Positions 8,681-17,693 of a stretch of DNA of 29,239 nt are shown here, piece by piece. The position numbers and the translations under genes were made by a program. Positions within the stretch are counted from its first letter, which is position 1, and each line of letters begins with the position of its first letter. The stretch is from the NCBI GenBank assembly GCA_900128565.1, contig LT635972.1, forward strand, positions 1 through 29,239. Reading direction: 5' to 3'. The stretch comes from Stramenopiles sp. TOSAG23-6 (lineage: Eukaryota > Sar). The notes under the pieces were generated by a model, which searched no databases, had not been told where the DNA came from, and worked only from the letters and a program-made list of their open reading frames with translations.

Positions 8681-9475
8681 CTAACGGGAAAGAATTTCTA
8701 ATAATACTGATGTGCGTATTGTCCCAGAGCTTTTTTTAACAACGCTGAACAACCGCCCAGAAGGTATGTCTCTCATTGCGGTTGCTATATGTAGTAAATA
8801 TTCAGTTAACTCCTCATGACTCTTCTCTAAAAAAATATCAAGACTATCACGATTGAAGTGCTCTAATATTCCTCGATTGAAGTATGTTGGATGTTGCGCT
8901 TTTAACTGTAAATATCCTTTTTTGCAGCAGTAAAGTAGAGCGCTGCGTTCGGTAGCAAATACATGGGGAACAAGCTGATTCTCAAAAGCTGTTCCATTGT
9001 CTTTCCACGAAAGGCAGTTTACATGAAATAACGTGTCACACGGGCTAGATTTACTAATGGGCTTACCTACCGTTAAAACCATGCGACTAGCGATTAACGG
9101 GTCAACTCCTTCAAGCATAGGACAATTAAGGTCACTCTTTGGAAGTAAAACACTAGATTTCCGTTTTTTTCTCTCTGGTAGTATTGGAAATGGCAAAGAA
9201 CATTTTTCATCTGCTTTTATCGTTAATGTGTTTTCTATAATGTTCAATTCACGCAAAGGTGGTGAACATGAAGAAGTTGATGATATCGAACGCTCAATAT
9301 TTTCTTCCTTCGAAGAACTAGAAGATTTGCTTCCTCCATCCGCAAACTCACCATTATTTGTCGAAATGCTTGCGTGACTCCTCTTTTTACAAACCCGCCT
9401 AGTTGAAGGAATCATTTTGGCGTCCATGGTACAAAATGAGTTTTCTAAATCCATTTCGTCTTTATCTATTTTCAT
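8681..9475 (-). CDS. Hypothetical protein with conserved-looking C-terminal helical region
   Basis: I do not recognise this 264-residue protein. The first 120 residues are low complexity (Ser- and Glu-rich, with basic KKRSH and ERKKRKSS clusters resembling nuclear localisation signals). From about residue 125 it becomes well ordered: VDPLIASRMVLTVGKP, an FHVNCLSWKDNG segment, then an amphipathic helical region with HPTYFNRGILEHFNRDSL and EELTEYLLHIATAMRDI. The ordered part probably forms one small domain. An internal ATG at 9451 is an alternative start. The upstream neighbour is the divergent HECT gene. Confidence 0.65.
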   Translation of the reverse strand: MKIDKDEMDLENSFCTMDAKMIPSTRRVCKKRSHASISTNNGEFADGGSKSSSSSKEENIERSISSTSSCSPPLRELNIIENTLTIKADEKCSLPFPILPERKKRKSSVLLPKSDLNCPMLEGVDPLIASRMVLTVGKPISKSSPCDTLFHVNCLSWKDNGTAFENQLVPHVFATERSALLYCCKKGYLQLKAQHPTYFNRGILEHFNRDSLDIFLEKSHEELTEYLLHIATAMRDIPSGRLFSVVKKSSGTIRTSVLLEILSR

Positions 9476-9940
9476 TTGATTATGATGATTCTGGTATGAA
9501 AAACTACTGTATTGGTCTTACTATTTTAGCGTATACAATAGTACCTTACAGTATAGTAGACCGTTAGGGTCCTCGCTAACGACTGTCGAGGAACTCAAAA
9601 AAAAATTGCTATTTTAATAAAATTTTTAATGAGATTTCGTGCATAAGATGTCAAAATTTATTAGGTATGAAATTTTGTATACCGAATTATCGGTTACATA
9701 ATATAACAGGCTCATTTCCGGTGGTTTTCTTCTCGCCCGAGGTTCTTCCATGGATGCATTCGATACACACACAGAAAACGTTCAGAATTCTCTCCATCTT
9801 TTTGCTATAAACTTTTGACACAATATAGCAAAATTGATACAGTACTGATAGCTTTTTTCTAGTTAAAGAAGAAAACGGGTTCTGGTTCATCTACAAGAGG
9901 AGAACGCGCTGACAGTGGCGCGGACTCGGAGTCTGGTGAC
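9476..9940. promoter_or_regulatory. Divergent leader of the HECT gene: hairpin, degenerate introner core and possible canonical acceptor
   Basis: This 465-bp gap holds no obvious gene. CGTTAG/CTAACG (9562-9567 with 9576-9581) and TCCTCG/CGAGGA (9570-9575 with 9587-9592) form alternative small hairpins. A degenerate match to the introner core, TATGAAATTTTGTATACCGAA, occurs at about 9666-9686. A pyrimidine-rich acceptor CTTTTTTCTAG ends at 9862. From there the HECT frame is open to the ATG at 9941, encoding Ser/Gly-rich residues without an ATG. The HECT gene may therefore have an upstream exon, with a conventional AG acceptor. Confidence 0.4.
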
Positions 9941-12388
9941 ATGGGAAATCGTGGTAGTCGACGCAGTCGAAATTCCTCTGTATCGACTGCTCGGGATAGT
10001 AATATCCCAGCGAGACTTTCAGGTGTAAATGCCTTCCAAGCAGCGCAAGCTAGAGCACATGCTCAGCATCAGGCTGCCGAATGGAGACAGCGTCATGATG
10101 CTGCGTGTAGTCATAACCAGCCACGACGCCAAGTGGTCGAGACCTCTCCCCAGGTTGTGCATTGTGTACGCTGCCGTCGTGCTCTTATGCCACCGGCAAA
10201 TCATCCACGTTTCCGTTGTCCTTGTGGGCAAATAATGGCAAATCCTTTCATGGTCAATTCGCAACGGGTTAGGTGTCCACGTTGTGCAGGAATTCTAGCT
10301 CCCGTGCCGGGTCTTACACGATTTCGTTGTCCTTGTGGTGCCCTTCTTACTCTTCCATCGGGTGACTTATGGAAGTGTAATATGTGCCAGCATATGAATC
10401 CAGCGCATAGAGCAGGTTGTGAAATGTGTGGCGAAGGTCGATATAGTTCTAGTGATAGTGAAAAAACGAAGGAAGAAGATGAAAAGTATGTTCGTGAGCG
10501 TTCAAGACTTGTGTCTCAAGGCCAACAAGTCTGGATCCGCCGAATGGATAGTACGTTTTCATAATGAATTTCAAATTTTTTTTTTCGTACGAAATTTTGT
10601 ACCTAACAAATTTCGAATTTAATTTTTTTACAAATTTCGAATTTAATTTTTTTTAACAATACATGTGACAATGTGATACGTTGGGCTCGCACGTATGACC
10701 CTGAAAAGTTTGATGAACAAATTGGTAACTTAACTATTCCTACAAATGCTAAGATCAAGGAAGATTTGAAACGGGCAAAAAAGAAGAGTAAAAAGAAAAA
10801 GAACAAAGCAGATAGAATTTGGCAAACGACATTTGTTCGAAGAATGCTGATTATATTAGGAGGAGAAAAGGTTATTGCAGGTTGTTTTGAGCGTGAAGAC
10901 TTTTTAGAAGGTCTTCAGGCATGTGTAGAAGCAATAGGAGATATGTCTGTGAAGGATTTACGGCAAAAACTTACCCAACATTGTGTTGATCATACCAAGT
11001 GTATTGAAAAATCAGAACTCGTGAAAGCTTTACTTGTGAGTGTAACACTAAGAGCATATAAACGAAACGATGGTTGGGTACGTACATTTGTCAGTAAGAC
11101 TACTGAAGGAAAGAAAGTTGCCTCTGATATTAATTGTACTATGGATTGGATACCAGCTAATCAAGCTGAAATCCGATTAAACATTCCTGGTTTGAATATC
11201 AATTTTCAAGAACTAAGGGCAGCAACTTCTTTACCATTCCGACGTAAACTGCAATGGTTCAGACAGCAAGTTGGGCGAATGGGTGTAAGTTGGGCTGCTG
11301 GACATGTCAAAGTTAGGGTGCGAAGAACGCATCTTCTTCAAGATTCATATGACGCTTTCCGAAAGTTGAAACCTATTGATTTTCGTAAAATATTTCAATT
11401 TGAGTTTATTGGTGAACCCGCTCTAGATGCTGGTGGTGTTGCGCGTGAGTGGTTTGCGTTATTAGGACAGTCGATATTCAATGTAGATTTTGGATTATTC
11501 AAATATGGTGATGTTGATAACTTGTGTTACCAGATCAATCCCAATTCTGGTATTGCGAATGATTTACATCTTCAATATTTCCGATTTGCAGGTCGTCTTA
11601 TTGGAAAGTCATTATTCGACCAACAAATTATTCCTGCACATCTTTCTTTACCATTATATAAACATATGTTGGCGTGGCCGATAACTTTAGGAGATTTAGA
11701 ATATGTTGATCAAGAAGTTCGTAGTTCTCTGACTCAGATTTTGAAGTCAGATGATGTTGCAGATTTAATGTTAGACTTTTGCACTACTGTCGAGTCATTT
11801 GGTGAAATTAATGAAATTGAGCTGAAATCTGGCGGAGGTGATTTAGATGTGACAAATGCAAATCGATATGAATATGTAGAATTAATGTTAAAGCACATTA
11901 TGTTGTCACAGACAAAAGACCAATTGTCTCATCTTCTTATAGGATTCTATGAAGTAATTCCTGAAGCTCTAGTAATGATATTTGATTATCAGGAGTTAGA
12001 GCTTTTAATTTGTGGTTTACCTCATATAGATACTGAAGATTGGCAAAATTCTAGTGTATACCGTGGAGTGTTTAATGCCGATCACAAAGTTATTAAATGG
12101 TTTTGGGAAGTAGTCGAGGAAATGAATGAGGAAAAAAGAGCAAGGTTACTTCAATTTGCCACTGGGACTTCCCGGGTCCCAGTACAAGGTTTTAAAAGTT
12201 TACAATCTAATCAGGGGAAAGGTGCTCCATTTTGCTTGAAATCTGTAGCTCGTAAAGGACCAGCTTTTCCTGTGGCACATACGTGTTTCAATAGGATAGA
12301 TTTACCTGAATATAAATCCTTAGAAGAACTGAAGAAATATCTTATGATTGCAATTCAAATGGAAGCTACAGGCTTTGGTCTTGAATGA
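9941..12388 (+). CDS. HECT-type E3 ubiquitin ligase with zinc ribbons and RanBP2-type zinc finger, two exons
   Basis: Exon 1 is 9941-10550; exon 2 starts at about 10662 (or 10665) and runs to 12388, giving about 778 residues. It begins MGNRGSRR, an N-myristoylation consensus. Two LSD1-like zinc ribbons follow (Cys 75, 78, 93, 95 and 112, 115, 130, 132; each CxxC ... FRCPCG), then a RanBP2-type finger (Cys 146, 149, 160, 163; WKCNMCQHMNP). The C-terminal half is a full HECT domain: FEFIGEPALDAGGVAREWF, then YFRFAGRLIGKSLFD, then the C-lobe with catalytic Cys near residue 745 in AHTCFNRIDLPEY and an extended hydrophobic tail (MEATGFGLE). The family transfers ubiquitin from E2 to the catalytic Cys and then to substrate. 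Myristoylation suggests action at a membrane. The intron has no AG acceptor; see the intron entry. Confidence 0.93.
10551..10661 (+). other. Introner-family intron, copy 2 (no AG acceptor available)
   Basis: It starts GTACGTTTTC. TTCGTACGAA is at 10584-10593 and TACCTAAC at 10600-10607. A 24-bp segment beginning ACAAATTTCG is tandemly duplicated (10606-10629 and 10630-10653). The intron ends TTAACAATA at 10661 (or after CAT, 10664). Removing 111 nt (or 114) keeps the frame and yields MD-T-CDNVIRWARTY. There is no AG anywhere from 10561 to 10706, and the frame from about 10664 on looks coding, so a GT-AG reading fails unless a poor GTCTGG donor at 10529 and an AG at 10708 are used. Without the 24-bp duplication the length is 87 nt, identical to copy 1. 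Confidence 0.8.
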
Positions 12389-12453
12389 TAACACCAATTA
12401 TAATTATATAAAAGATATTAATATAACAATTTCAAAATTTATTTGATTCAAAT

Positions 12454-14736
12454 TCAATAACGCTGTAGCTTCTGTCGCTTACGACGAATACGTTTCGTCG
12501 ATGGCTTTGTACCTCCATTATTATTCAAAGTGTTTTCGACTTTTATTTTTTCTTCGCCTTCTAAATTGTTTTCTGCGGAATCATTACTATCAGAACACTT
12601 CCTCTTCTTTTCCACAGCAGAATTATTTGTTATATCATTCGTATCATTGGAATCATTATTATTTTGTGTTNCTTCATTATTTACAGTAGTGTCATTTGTA
12701 TTATCCTTTTCTTGTGATTTTTGAGTATTTGAATCCAATATATCTCCCTCCTGGCTACGTTCACCATCAGCATCATCATTAACATCCCATAGTGGCGACA
12801 TAACTGGCACTTTCTCCTTATCTTCCCTAGGCATTGTTTTTTTTGGTACTGGGGAAGAAGCTAATGATTCAAAACAATCACGATGGTATATTTGTCCTCT
12901 CGCATTGCCATATGAAGGCGGAGGACGAACAGTGTTTTTCCAAATCCATTGACTATTTCCTGTGTGCTTCCCAGGCGACTGATCACCGGGATTATCTGAA
13001 CTATTTCCACCTCCAGGAGATTCACTAGTAGAGATGTTTTGTTTCACCTCCCACCAATGTCTCTCAAATTGTTCACCACACACAGGACAAGTCTTAAAGT
13101 TCTCATCCAATGGACATCCATTTGAACCTGGAACCCGATTATATAATTTATCCAATTCGCGCTCGACTTCGTTTGAAGAAGACGATTTTTGACCAGAATG
13201 TTTTTCTTCAGCGGCTGCAGCTTCGGCTGCTTGAACATCAAAGAATGATGCAGCGACCGTTTCACTCTTTTCTTCAACCGATGCCAATGCAATACCACCT
13301 GCCCAAGAGTTTTCACCAACAAACCACATCCTTGCAGAACAAGACTGTCCATTCGTCTTCCGACGATTTGCTCGAAAGTACCAATCTAGATGACGAGCAT
13401 GTTCTTCTTCTGTTTTAAAACGAAGTCCATCAATTCGACAAATGATCTTGTCTTTAGGATGTAGACGGTCGAGAAGAAGGTCTGTCACTGATTTTTTATT
13501 TCCATTATTTTCTATTTCAATAGCCGTAGTTTGCGTAGGGTTATTTTTTTGTTCTGTAGAATTGATTAACATAGGATTTTGTATATTTTGCACATTTGCC
13601 ACCAGTGTAGAATTACTACCCATAACTGACATATTTCTATTCATTTCTGTTTGCTGTGAAGGAACTACTACATTCTGACCTGGCATCTGTAATACCGGTG
13701 CTACTTCTGGCATTCTAACCGAAGATGAATTTATATTTACCATAGGAGTTGTATACGAAAGATTTGAATTTTGTTGTTGTTTTCCGTATTGACTATGTTG
13801 TAACAACTGATTATACAAACCAGGGTTTGAGTATTGTAACTGCGCAAGAGGCATTCTTTGTGCAATAGGCACCCTCATTGACTCATACATTTGCTGTAAC
13901 ATTATTGCTAAATGTTGTTCACCAGGTCCCCTTGGAGACATCTGTGAAGATGTCGTCATTTGAAGTTGTGGAGCAGTAATGTGATGATTTTGTGTGGTGT
14001 ATCCGATATGAGATGAATGGGAAGGATACATTTGCACGGCTGTTGGATTCTGTATAGTTGCTGGGTATATGGTCATTGGGGCTGTATTCACCATGGTGTG
14101 CTGAAACTGATGTTGCTGATATTGATTTTGTTGTTGATGATGCTGTTGCTGAAATTGTTGGGTTTGATGTTGATGTTGCTGCTGCTGAAATTGTTGTTGA
14201 TGCGCCTGATGCTGATATTGCTGTTGTGTTGGGTATTGTCGTAATGGTGGGACAAACGCTGCTGGGTTGTGTAAAGTATTTGAAATACTCTGTGGAGGAA
14301 CATATGGTGCTGAGGCATGCAATGTATTTGACATGGGTGCATCTAAAGATAATTGACCTAGTTTTGTTGTAGTTGCAGCTGGAAATATATGCATTTCTGT
14401 CCATGTTTTGAGAACACGAAGCATAGAGCCTCGAGACTTTCCGTCAACTGCAAGAAAAGCATCCGTGAACAGATTCACAATCACAGCGTGAAAAGCTGAG
14501 CGGTATGCTCCTCGAACATTTTTTAAAATGGAATCAATTGTATATATAATAGGTAACTTAAAATTCGGTTGCACTGAAGATATCTTTGAATGAATGACAC
14601 CAACAATTGCAGGAGCACTATGTTTGAAGTCATCAGCGAGCATGGACAAAAGATTGATAACGTCCTTTGCGGGATGACTGCCAAGTGCATCCATTTCTGC
14701 AGAGTACTCAGCTAAAAACGATTGCCGAGCATGCAT
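12454..14736 (-). CDS. PCF11: PCF11-like pre-mRNA cleavage complex protein
   Basis: The 760-residue protein has an N-terminal CTD-interacting domain (about residues 1-125: LLSMLADDFKHSAPAIVGVI, KLPIIYTIDSILKNVRGAYR). A long Gln/His-rich segment follows (about 165-215), then a region with two PCF11-type zinc fingers. The first (about 428-460, ICRIDGLRF then HARHLDWYF) has Asp where the second Cys of CxxCG is expected. The second (about 550-625) has CPVCGEQF and, after a WIWKN motif, IYHRDCFE. Such an order (CID, linker, zinc fingers around a W-rich segment) matches PCF11, a subunit of the CF IA/CF II cleavage factor that bridges RNA polymerase II CTD and 3'-end processing. The C-terminus is acidic/Asn-rich and ends in a basic KRIRRKRQK tail. 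An ambiguous base at 12671 affects residue 689. Confidence 0.9.
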   Translation of the reverse strand: MHARQSFLAEYSAEMDALGSHPAKDVINLLSMLADDFKHSAPAIVGVIHSKISSVQPNFKLPIIYTIDSILKNVRGAYRSAFHAVIVNLFTDAFLAVDGKSRGSMLRVLKTWTEMHIFPAATTTKLGQLSLDAPMSNTLHASAPYVPPQSISNTLHNPAAFVPPLRQYPTQQQYQHQAHQQQFQQQQHQHQTQQFQQQHHQQQNQYQQHQFQHTMVNTAPMTIYPATIQNPTAVQMYPSHSSHIGYTTQNHHITAPQLQMTTSSQMSPRGPGEQHLAIMLQQMYESMRVPIAQRMPLAQLQYSNPGLYNQLLQHSQYGKQQQNSNLSYTTPMVNINSSSVRMPEVAPVLQMPGQNVVVPSQQTEMNRNMSVMGSNSTLVANVQNIQNPMLINSTEQKNNPTQTTAIEIENNGNKKSVTDLLLDRLHPKDKIICRIDGLRFKTEEEHARHLDWYFRANRRKTNGQSCSARMWFVGENSWAGGIALASVEEKSETVAASFFDVQAAEAAAAEEKHSGQKSSSSNEVERELDKLYNRVPGSNGCPLDENFKTCPVCGEQFERHWWEVKQNISTSESPGGGNSSDNPGDQSPGKHTGNSQWIWKNTVRPPPSYGNARGQIYHRDCFESLASSPVPKKTMPREDKEKVPVMSPLWDVNDDADGERSQEGDILDSNTQKSQEKDNTNDTTVNNEXTQNNNDSNDTNDITNNSAVEKKRKCSDSNDSAENNLEGEEKIKVENTLNNNGGTKPSTKRIRRKRQKLQRY
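14101..14228 (-). repeat. Gln/His-coding trinucleotide-rich tract in PCF11
   Basis: CAA/CAG/CAT codons on the minus strand encode an interrupted Gln/His run. It is imperfect, so it is probably low-complexity coding sequence rather than a pure microsatellite. Confidence 0.8.
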
Positions 14737-15043
14737 TTTGCTGTTGTTTATCGTGTAGCTCTAAATACTATTTTGACAAATCTACGCAAATACTCGGGCA
14801 ATTTCAAAAGAACACTCTAATATTATGGTAATTACACGAATATACACACACCGTAGCTCATGATCTGAAGTCTCTGAAGAAGACAAGTTTAGTTTTTTTG
14901 AGTTTTTTTGACACGTGTTGCATGCAACTTTTTGTACACCCGGTACCCGTATAAATTAAATTATTCAGTGACGTTTGCGCAGGAGCGAATATTGCATTGC
15001 GATTTGCCTACAGCGTTTCTAAGTCTGTGCATTACAAAGACAA
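14737..15043. promoter_or_regulatory. Divergent promoter with CACGTG and a 12-bp palindrome
   Basis: This 307-bp gap separates PCF11 (-) from the gene at 15044 (+). CACGTG (14912-14917) abuts the perfect palindrome GTTGCATGCAAC (14917-14928), about 115-130 bp before the plus-strand ATG and 175-190 bp before the PCF11 ATG. Repeated GAGTTTTTTTGA-like runs lie just upstream. No other gene is seen. Confidence 0.4.
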
Positions 15044-15806
15044 ATGATGGTTGTTCACTTTGACTTCTCCACTAAAATCGGTAACAGTAATACCTGTGTC
15101 AATCTCACTTGTGGGCAGACGACCGAAATTTCATTTGCGTTTCCTGCGGATGCTGTCCAGGCAGACGATAATTCGGGGCCTTGGATAGGCTTGTTTGACG
15201 TCGACGCAGCTGGGACACCAACCACATTAGTGACAAAAGACACCTGGTACCGTGCTACAGTCAAGCGAAGTAGCGGATTTTCTTGGGACGCTAAATATAC
15301 AATTTCGGCACCTGGTCACTACGCTATGGTTTTGGTACCAAGAGGTGGATCAGCTAAATCCCCACTTAGTGTCGTTTGTGTGAACGGTGTCGAAATCAGG
15401 GAGCCGAACACCCGCCCACCCCCCCGAACATCTTCAGATAACGAAAAAATTAAAGCCGCACTTCAGGTTTTGACCAAAGAAAGAATTGGAGATTATTCTG
15501 ACCTAATTAACTTTGGATTTAAAAGCACCGCTGCAAAAGTGGAAGGTGATTTAGTGACTATTTGGGTTGAAGAATGTTATGTATGTTTTATATTTTTTTA
15601 AATCGAATTTTTTTTCGTACGCAATTTTGTACCTAACAATTTTTTTTAGATTTTTCTTGAAATATTTTTCCAAAATAAGAGTCGTAGAAAATGGAAATTG
15701 CACAGCAATCCCAAATGACGACGAGGGAGACTACAATAAGACGCCACCAGATGAATCATTTCAATGGCTGGATAATGCAGGTCGCCTCTGTGAACCTGAA
15801 TTTTAA
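15044..15806 (+). CDS. Small beta-rich protein with SKICH-like pattern, two exons
   Basis: Exon 1 is 15044-15580; exon 2 starts at about 15678 (or 15681) and ends at 15806, giving about 221 residues. The start is ambiguous between two consecutive Met codons. Residues 25-125 look like one beta-sandwich: PWIGLFDVDAAG, a DTWYRATVK strand and APGHYAMVLVPRGG. The GPWIGLF signature and spacing recall SKICH-type or related lipid/partner-binding sandwiches, but only weakly. Exon 2 encodes an acidic Asn/Asp-rich tail ending WLDNAGRLCEPEF. The frame of exon 2 requires an intron length of 3n+1, which the conserved element end gives (97 or 100). The stop codon lies in a 16-bp direct repeat. The exon 2 frame choice rests on amino-acid composition, so it is the least certain part. 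Confidence 0.65.
15581..15677 (+). other. Introner-family intron, copy 3
   Basis: It starts GTATGTTTTA, with TTCGTACGCA at 15614-15623 (one base off the palindrome) and TACCTAAC at 15630-15637, and ends GAAATATTTTTCCAAAATA at 15677. Cutting there joins TGT TAT|AGA GTC GTA GAA in the frame of exon 2; a cut after 15680 is equally in frame. Canonical alternatives exist for this copy: a GTTATG donor at 15576 with AG at 15681 or 15687 is in frame. Confidence 0.7.
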
Positions 15807-15830
15807 GGTAGCCTTGAACCTGAATTTTAA
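15791..15830 (+). repeat. 16-bp direct repeat carrying the stop codon
   Basis: TGAACCTGAATTTTAA occurs at 15791-15806 and 15815-15830 (period 24). The first copy contains the stop codon of the upstream gene. Confidence 0.9.
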
Positions 15831-16232
15831 AGTCGCTTACGTCTTTAGAAAGGTTTATGACAAATCTCATTTTGTAATTTTGGTTTTTACTCCTATATGA
15901 ATCCATACCCTCAAATAGATTATTAGTGATACATAATTTGTATTATAATTGCTTAAATTTATTTTCAAATAAATTACCAAAAATAATCAAATTAGACATT
16001 TTCAAGTTATTCTTTAGTAGCTAATTTTTTAAGTAAAACTTGTTAACCCTAACCCTAACTTGAAAAATTTGAACGCGTCAAAAGTGAAAAAAGTTCCATC
16101 ATCAACATCATCAATTGATCAAGTCCCCAATTCGAGCAACTTCGAGCAACTTCGAGAAGTTGGAACTATATGGATCAGCGACTTTACTTAACGATGATAT
16201 CAACTAAATAACCTCATTTACAGTATTCTACG
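15807..16232. promoter_or_regulatory. Intergenic region with telomere-type tract and 10-bp tandem repeat
   Basis: This 426-bp gap between two plus-strand genes is AT-rich in its first half. It holds TAACCCTAACCCTAAC at 16044-16059 (about 175-190 bp before the next ATG). Two copies of TTCGAGCAAC follow at 16131-16150, then a partial third. CAACTT-CGAG-AAGTTG (16148-16163) can form a small hairpin. No gene is seen. Confidence 0.5.
16044..16059 (-). repeat. Short interstitial telomere-type tract (CCCTAA), copy 1
   Basis: TAACCCTAACCCTAAC amounts to about 2.7 units of CCCTAA. In plants and fungi such telo-boxes act as promoter elements. Here it may be that, or a scar of end joining. Confidence 0.85.
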
Positions 16233-17573
16233 ATGGCTAATATTTCTTTGGATCCATGTCGCTCATGGGAGCAGGGTGTAAAACCATTATCTATGTGTGT
16301 TGCAGCGGATAGTGCTTTCGATCCACGTCGCTCACGGGAGCGTGTGAAAACATTATCTATACGTTTTGCTGCGGTGGATAGTGCTTTCGCACATCTTTAT
16401 AGTGGATTGGTAGAGCGACAAAAAACATATGAAAATAGTGAGGTTCAACAACATGAAAGATCAAAAATGCCAACAAATGGTCGAAAACGAGCGCAACTTA
16501 ACGACAAATACAGTACTTTAGTGGGTATTGCAAATGTTTCTGGCATGAACAGTCGTAATAAATATTGCATACCACCACATGTTGCTGTATGGGAATTGTC
16601 TGTTTCTGGTAGGAATATTATGGATAAGAATGTTTTGGTATCACATTTACCTCCGTCTAGGAGTGGCATGCGCACTATAAGTGAACTTGGTTCTACTGTA
16701 TTTATTCTACCTTACCGAGTAATTCCATTCTGTGGAGTAAAGGCGTCATCTTCTCTTTCTAGAATTCATGGTACTGTAAGAAAGAAAACAAAGTCGTCGA
16801 AAAGGTTAAAACATTCCTTTACAGCTCAAGTTGTAGTTGATCGGTTGTGGTCAATGCCATCAATAAATAATGGACTTCACCACATGTCTCGATCTATACC
16901 TATGACTAAAAGAGTTCCATTATATCTTAAACGAAGTTGGAGTAGAAAAACTTTCAAGAGAAAAAACCCCGACCCTACCCTTCATTGTGGCACCCACGAA
17001 ACACAAAATGAAGCTACTTTGGTTCCCAAATCCAATCCGTGTAATAATAACATGAATAATAATAATAACATGAATAATAATGATAACATGAATAATAATA
17101 ATAATAATAATAATAACAAAACTAGCAAACACCCAATTGGAAGTTCGTCTTCATGGCTTCGAAGCCGCATTAAAAGACCAAAACTTTCCCACATTTCTAC
17201 AGCTAATGATAAAAACGAGATTAATTTGATCAGTGTCGCCACAAAAATTTCAGCCAAAAGAAATAATACCGCGAATAGGTCGGAAAATACGAATATTGTC
17301 ACAGAGTTGACAAAGATAAATACTTTATCAGAAATAGCACAGATTCAAAACTCAAATAACGTTTTTTCCATGAAAGCTTTATCAGTGCCAATACCACCGC
17401 AGAGAAACTTTGATGCATTATGTAGTGCCAGTGGTGATGGTAAGTACGATAGTATGTGGGGCACTAATGCTCGGGACAGTGGAGGCGAATTTTCGAGGGG
17501 ACGTGAAAATAGAAACGTAAATAATGATTCAAATACAGCAGTTAACGATGTTCTAAATTCAGTATTTTCGTAA
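16233..17573 (+). CDS. Asn-rich protein of unknown function
   Basis: I do not recognise the family. The 446-residue frame starts at the ATG at 16233. Its N-terminal 55 residues contain an imperfect internal duplication: DPCRSWEQGVKPLSMCVAAD is followed by DPRRSRERVKTLSIRFAAVD. Residues 105-200 look ordered, with YCIPPHVAVWELSVSGRNIM and STVFILPYRVIPFCGVK strands. Around residues 268-295 lies a poly-Asn tract from an AAT/AAC repeat. The remainder is Ser/Asn/Lys-rich and probably disordered. Basic clusters (KKTKSSKRLKH, SRIKRPKLSH) suggest nuclear targeting, as inference only. Confidence 0.7.
   Translation: MANISLDPCRSWEQGVKPLSMCVAADSAFDPRRSRERVKTLSIRFAAVDSAFAHLYSGLVERQKTYENSEVQQHERSKMPTNGRKRAQLNDKYSTLVGIANVSGMNSRNKYCIPPHVAVWELSVSGRNIMDKNVLVSHLPPSRSGMRTISELGSTVFILPYRVIPFCGVKASSSLSRIHGTVRKKTKSSKRLKHSFTAQVVVDRLWSMPSINNGLHHMSRSIPMTKRVPLYLKRSWSRKTFKRKNPDPTLHCGTHETQNEATLVPKSNPCNNNMNNNNNMNNNDNMNNNNNNNNNKTSKHPIGSSSSWLRSRIKRPKLSHISTANDKNEINLISVATKISAKRNNTANRSENTNIVTELTKINTLSEIAQIQNSNNVFSMKALSVPIPPQRNFDALCSASGDGKYDSMWGTNARDSGGEFSRGRENRNVNNDSNTAVNDVLNSVFS
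17040..17118 (+). repeat. AAT/AAC microsatellite encoding poly-Asn
   Basis: Repeated AATAATAAYATG and pure AAT units encode an Asn run broken by Met and Asp. It is likely length-variable between individuals. Confidence 0.9.
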
Positions 17574-17693
17574 AATTTATATAGTTATAAAGTTAAAGAA
17601 ACATCGCAAGCATTTCCGCATTATTGTCGTATTATGTTTTTGCTACTTTACGCATTGTTATCATGTTATTAATTTTTGCTACTAATTCATTGT

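Noticed and set aside
10552-10682. TACGTT direct repeat as a target site duplication of the HECT intron
   Set aside because: The copies are 125 bp apart, so removing one would break the frame; a 6-mer match is probably chance.
13919-14404. 161-codon minus-strand ORF rich in Ser/Thr
   Set aside because: It overlaps the Gln-rich part of PCF11 in another frame; its composition is a shadow of the CAA/CAG repeat.
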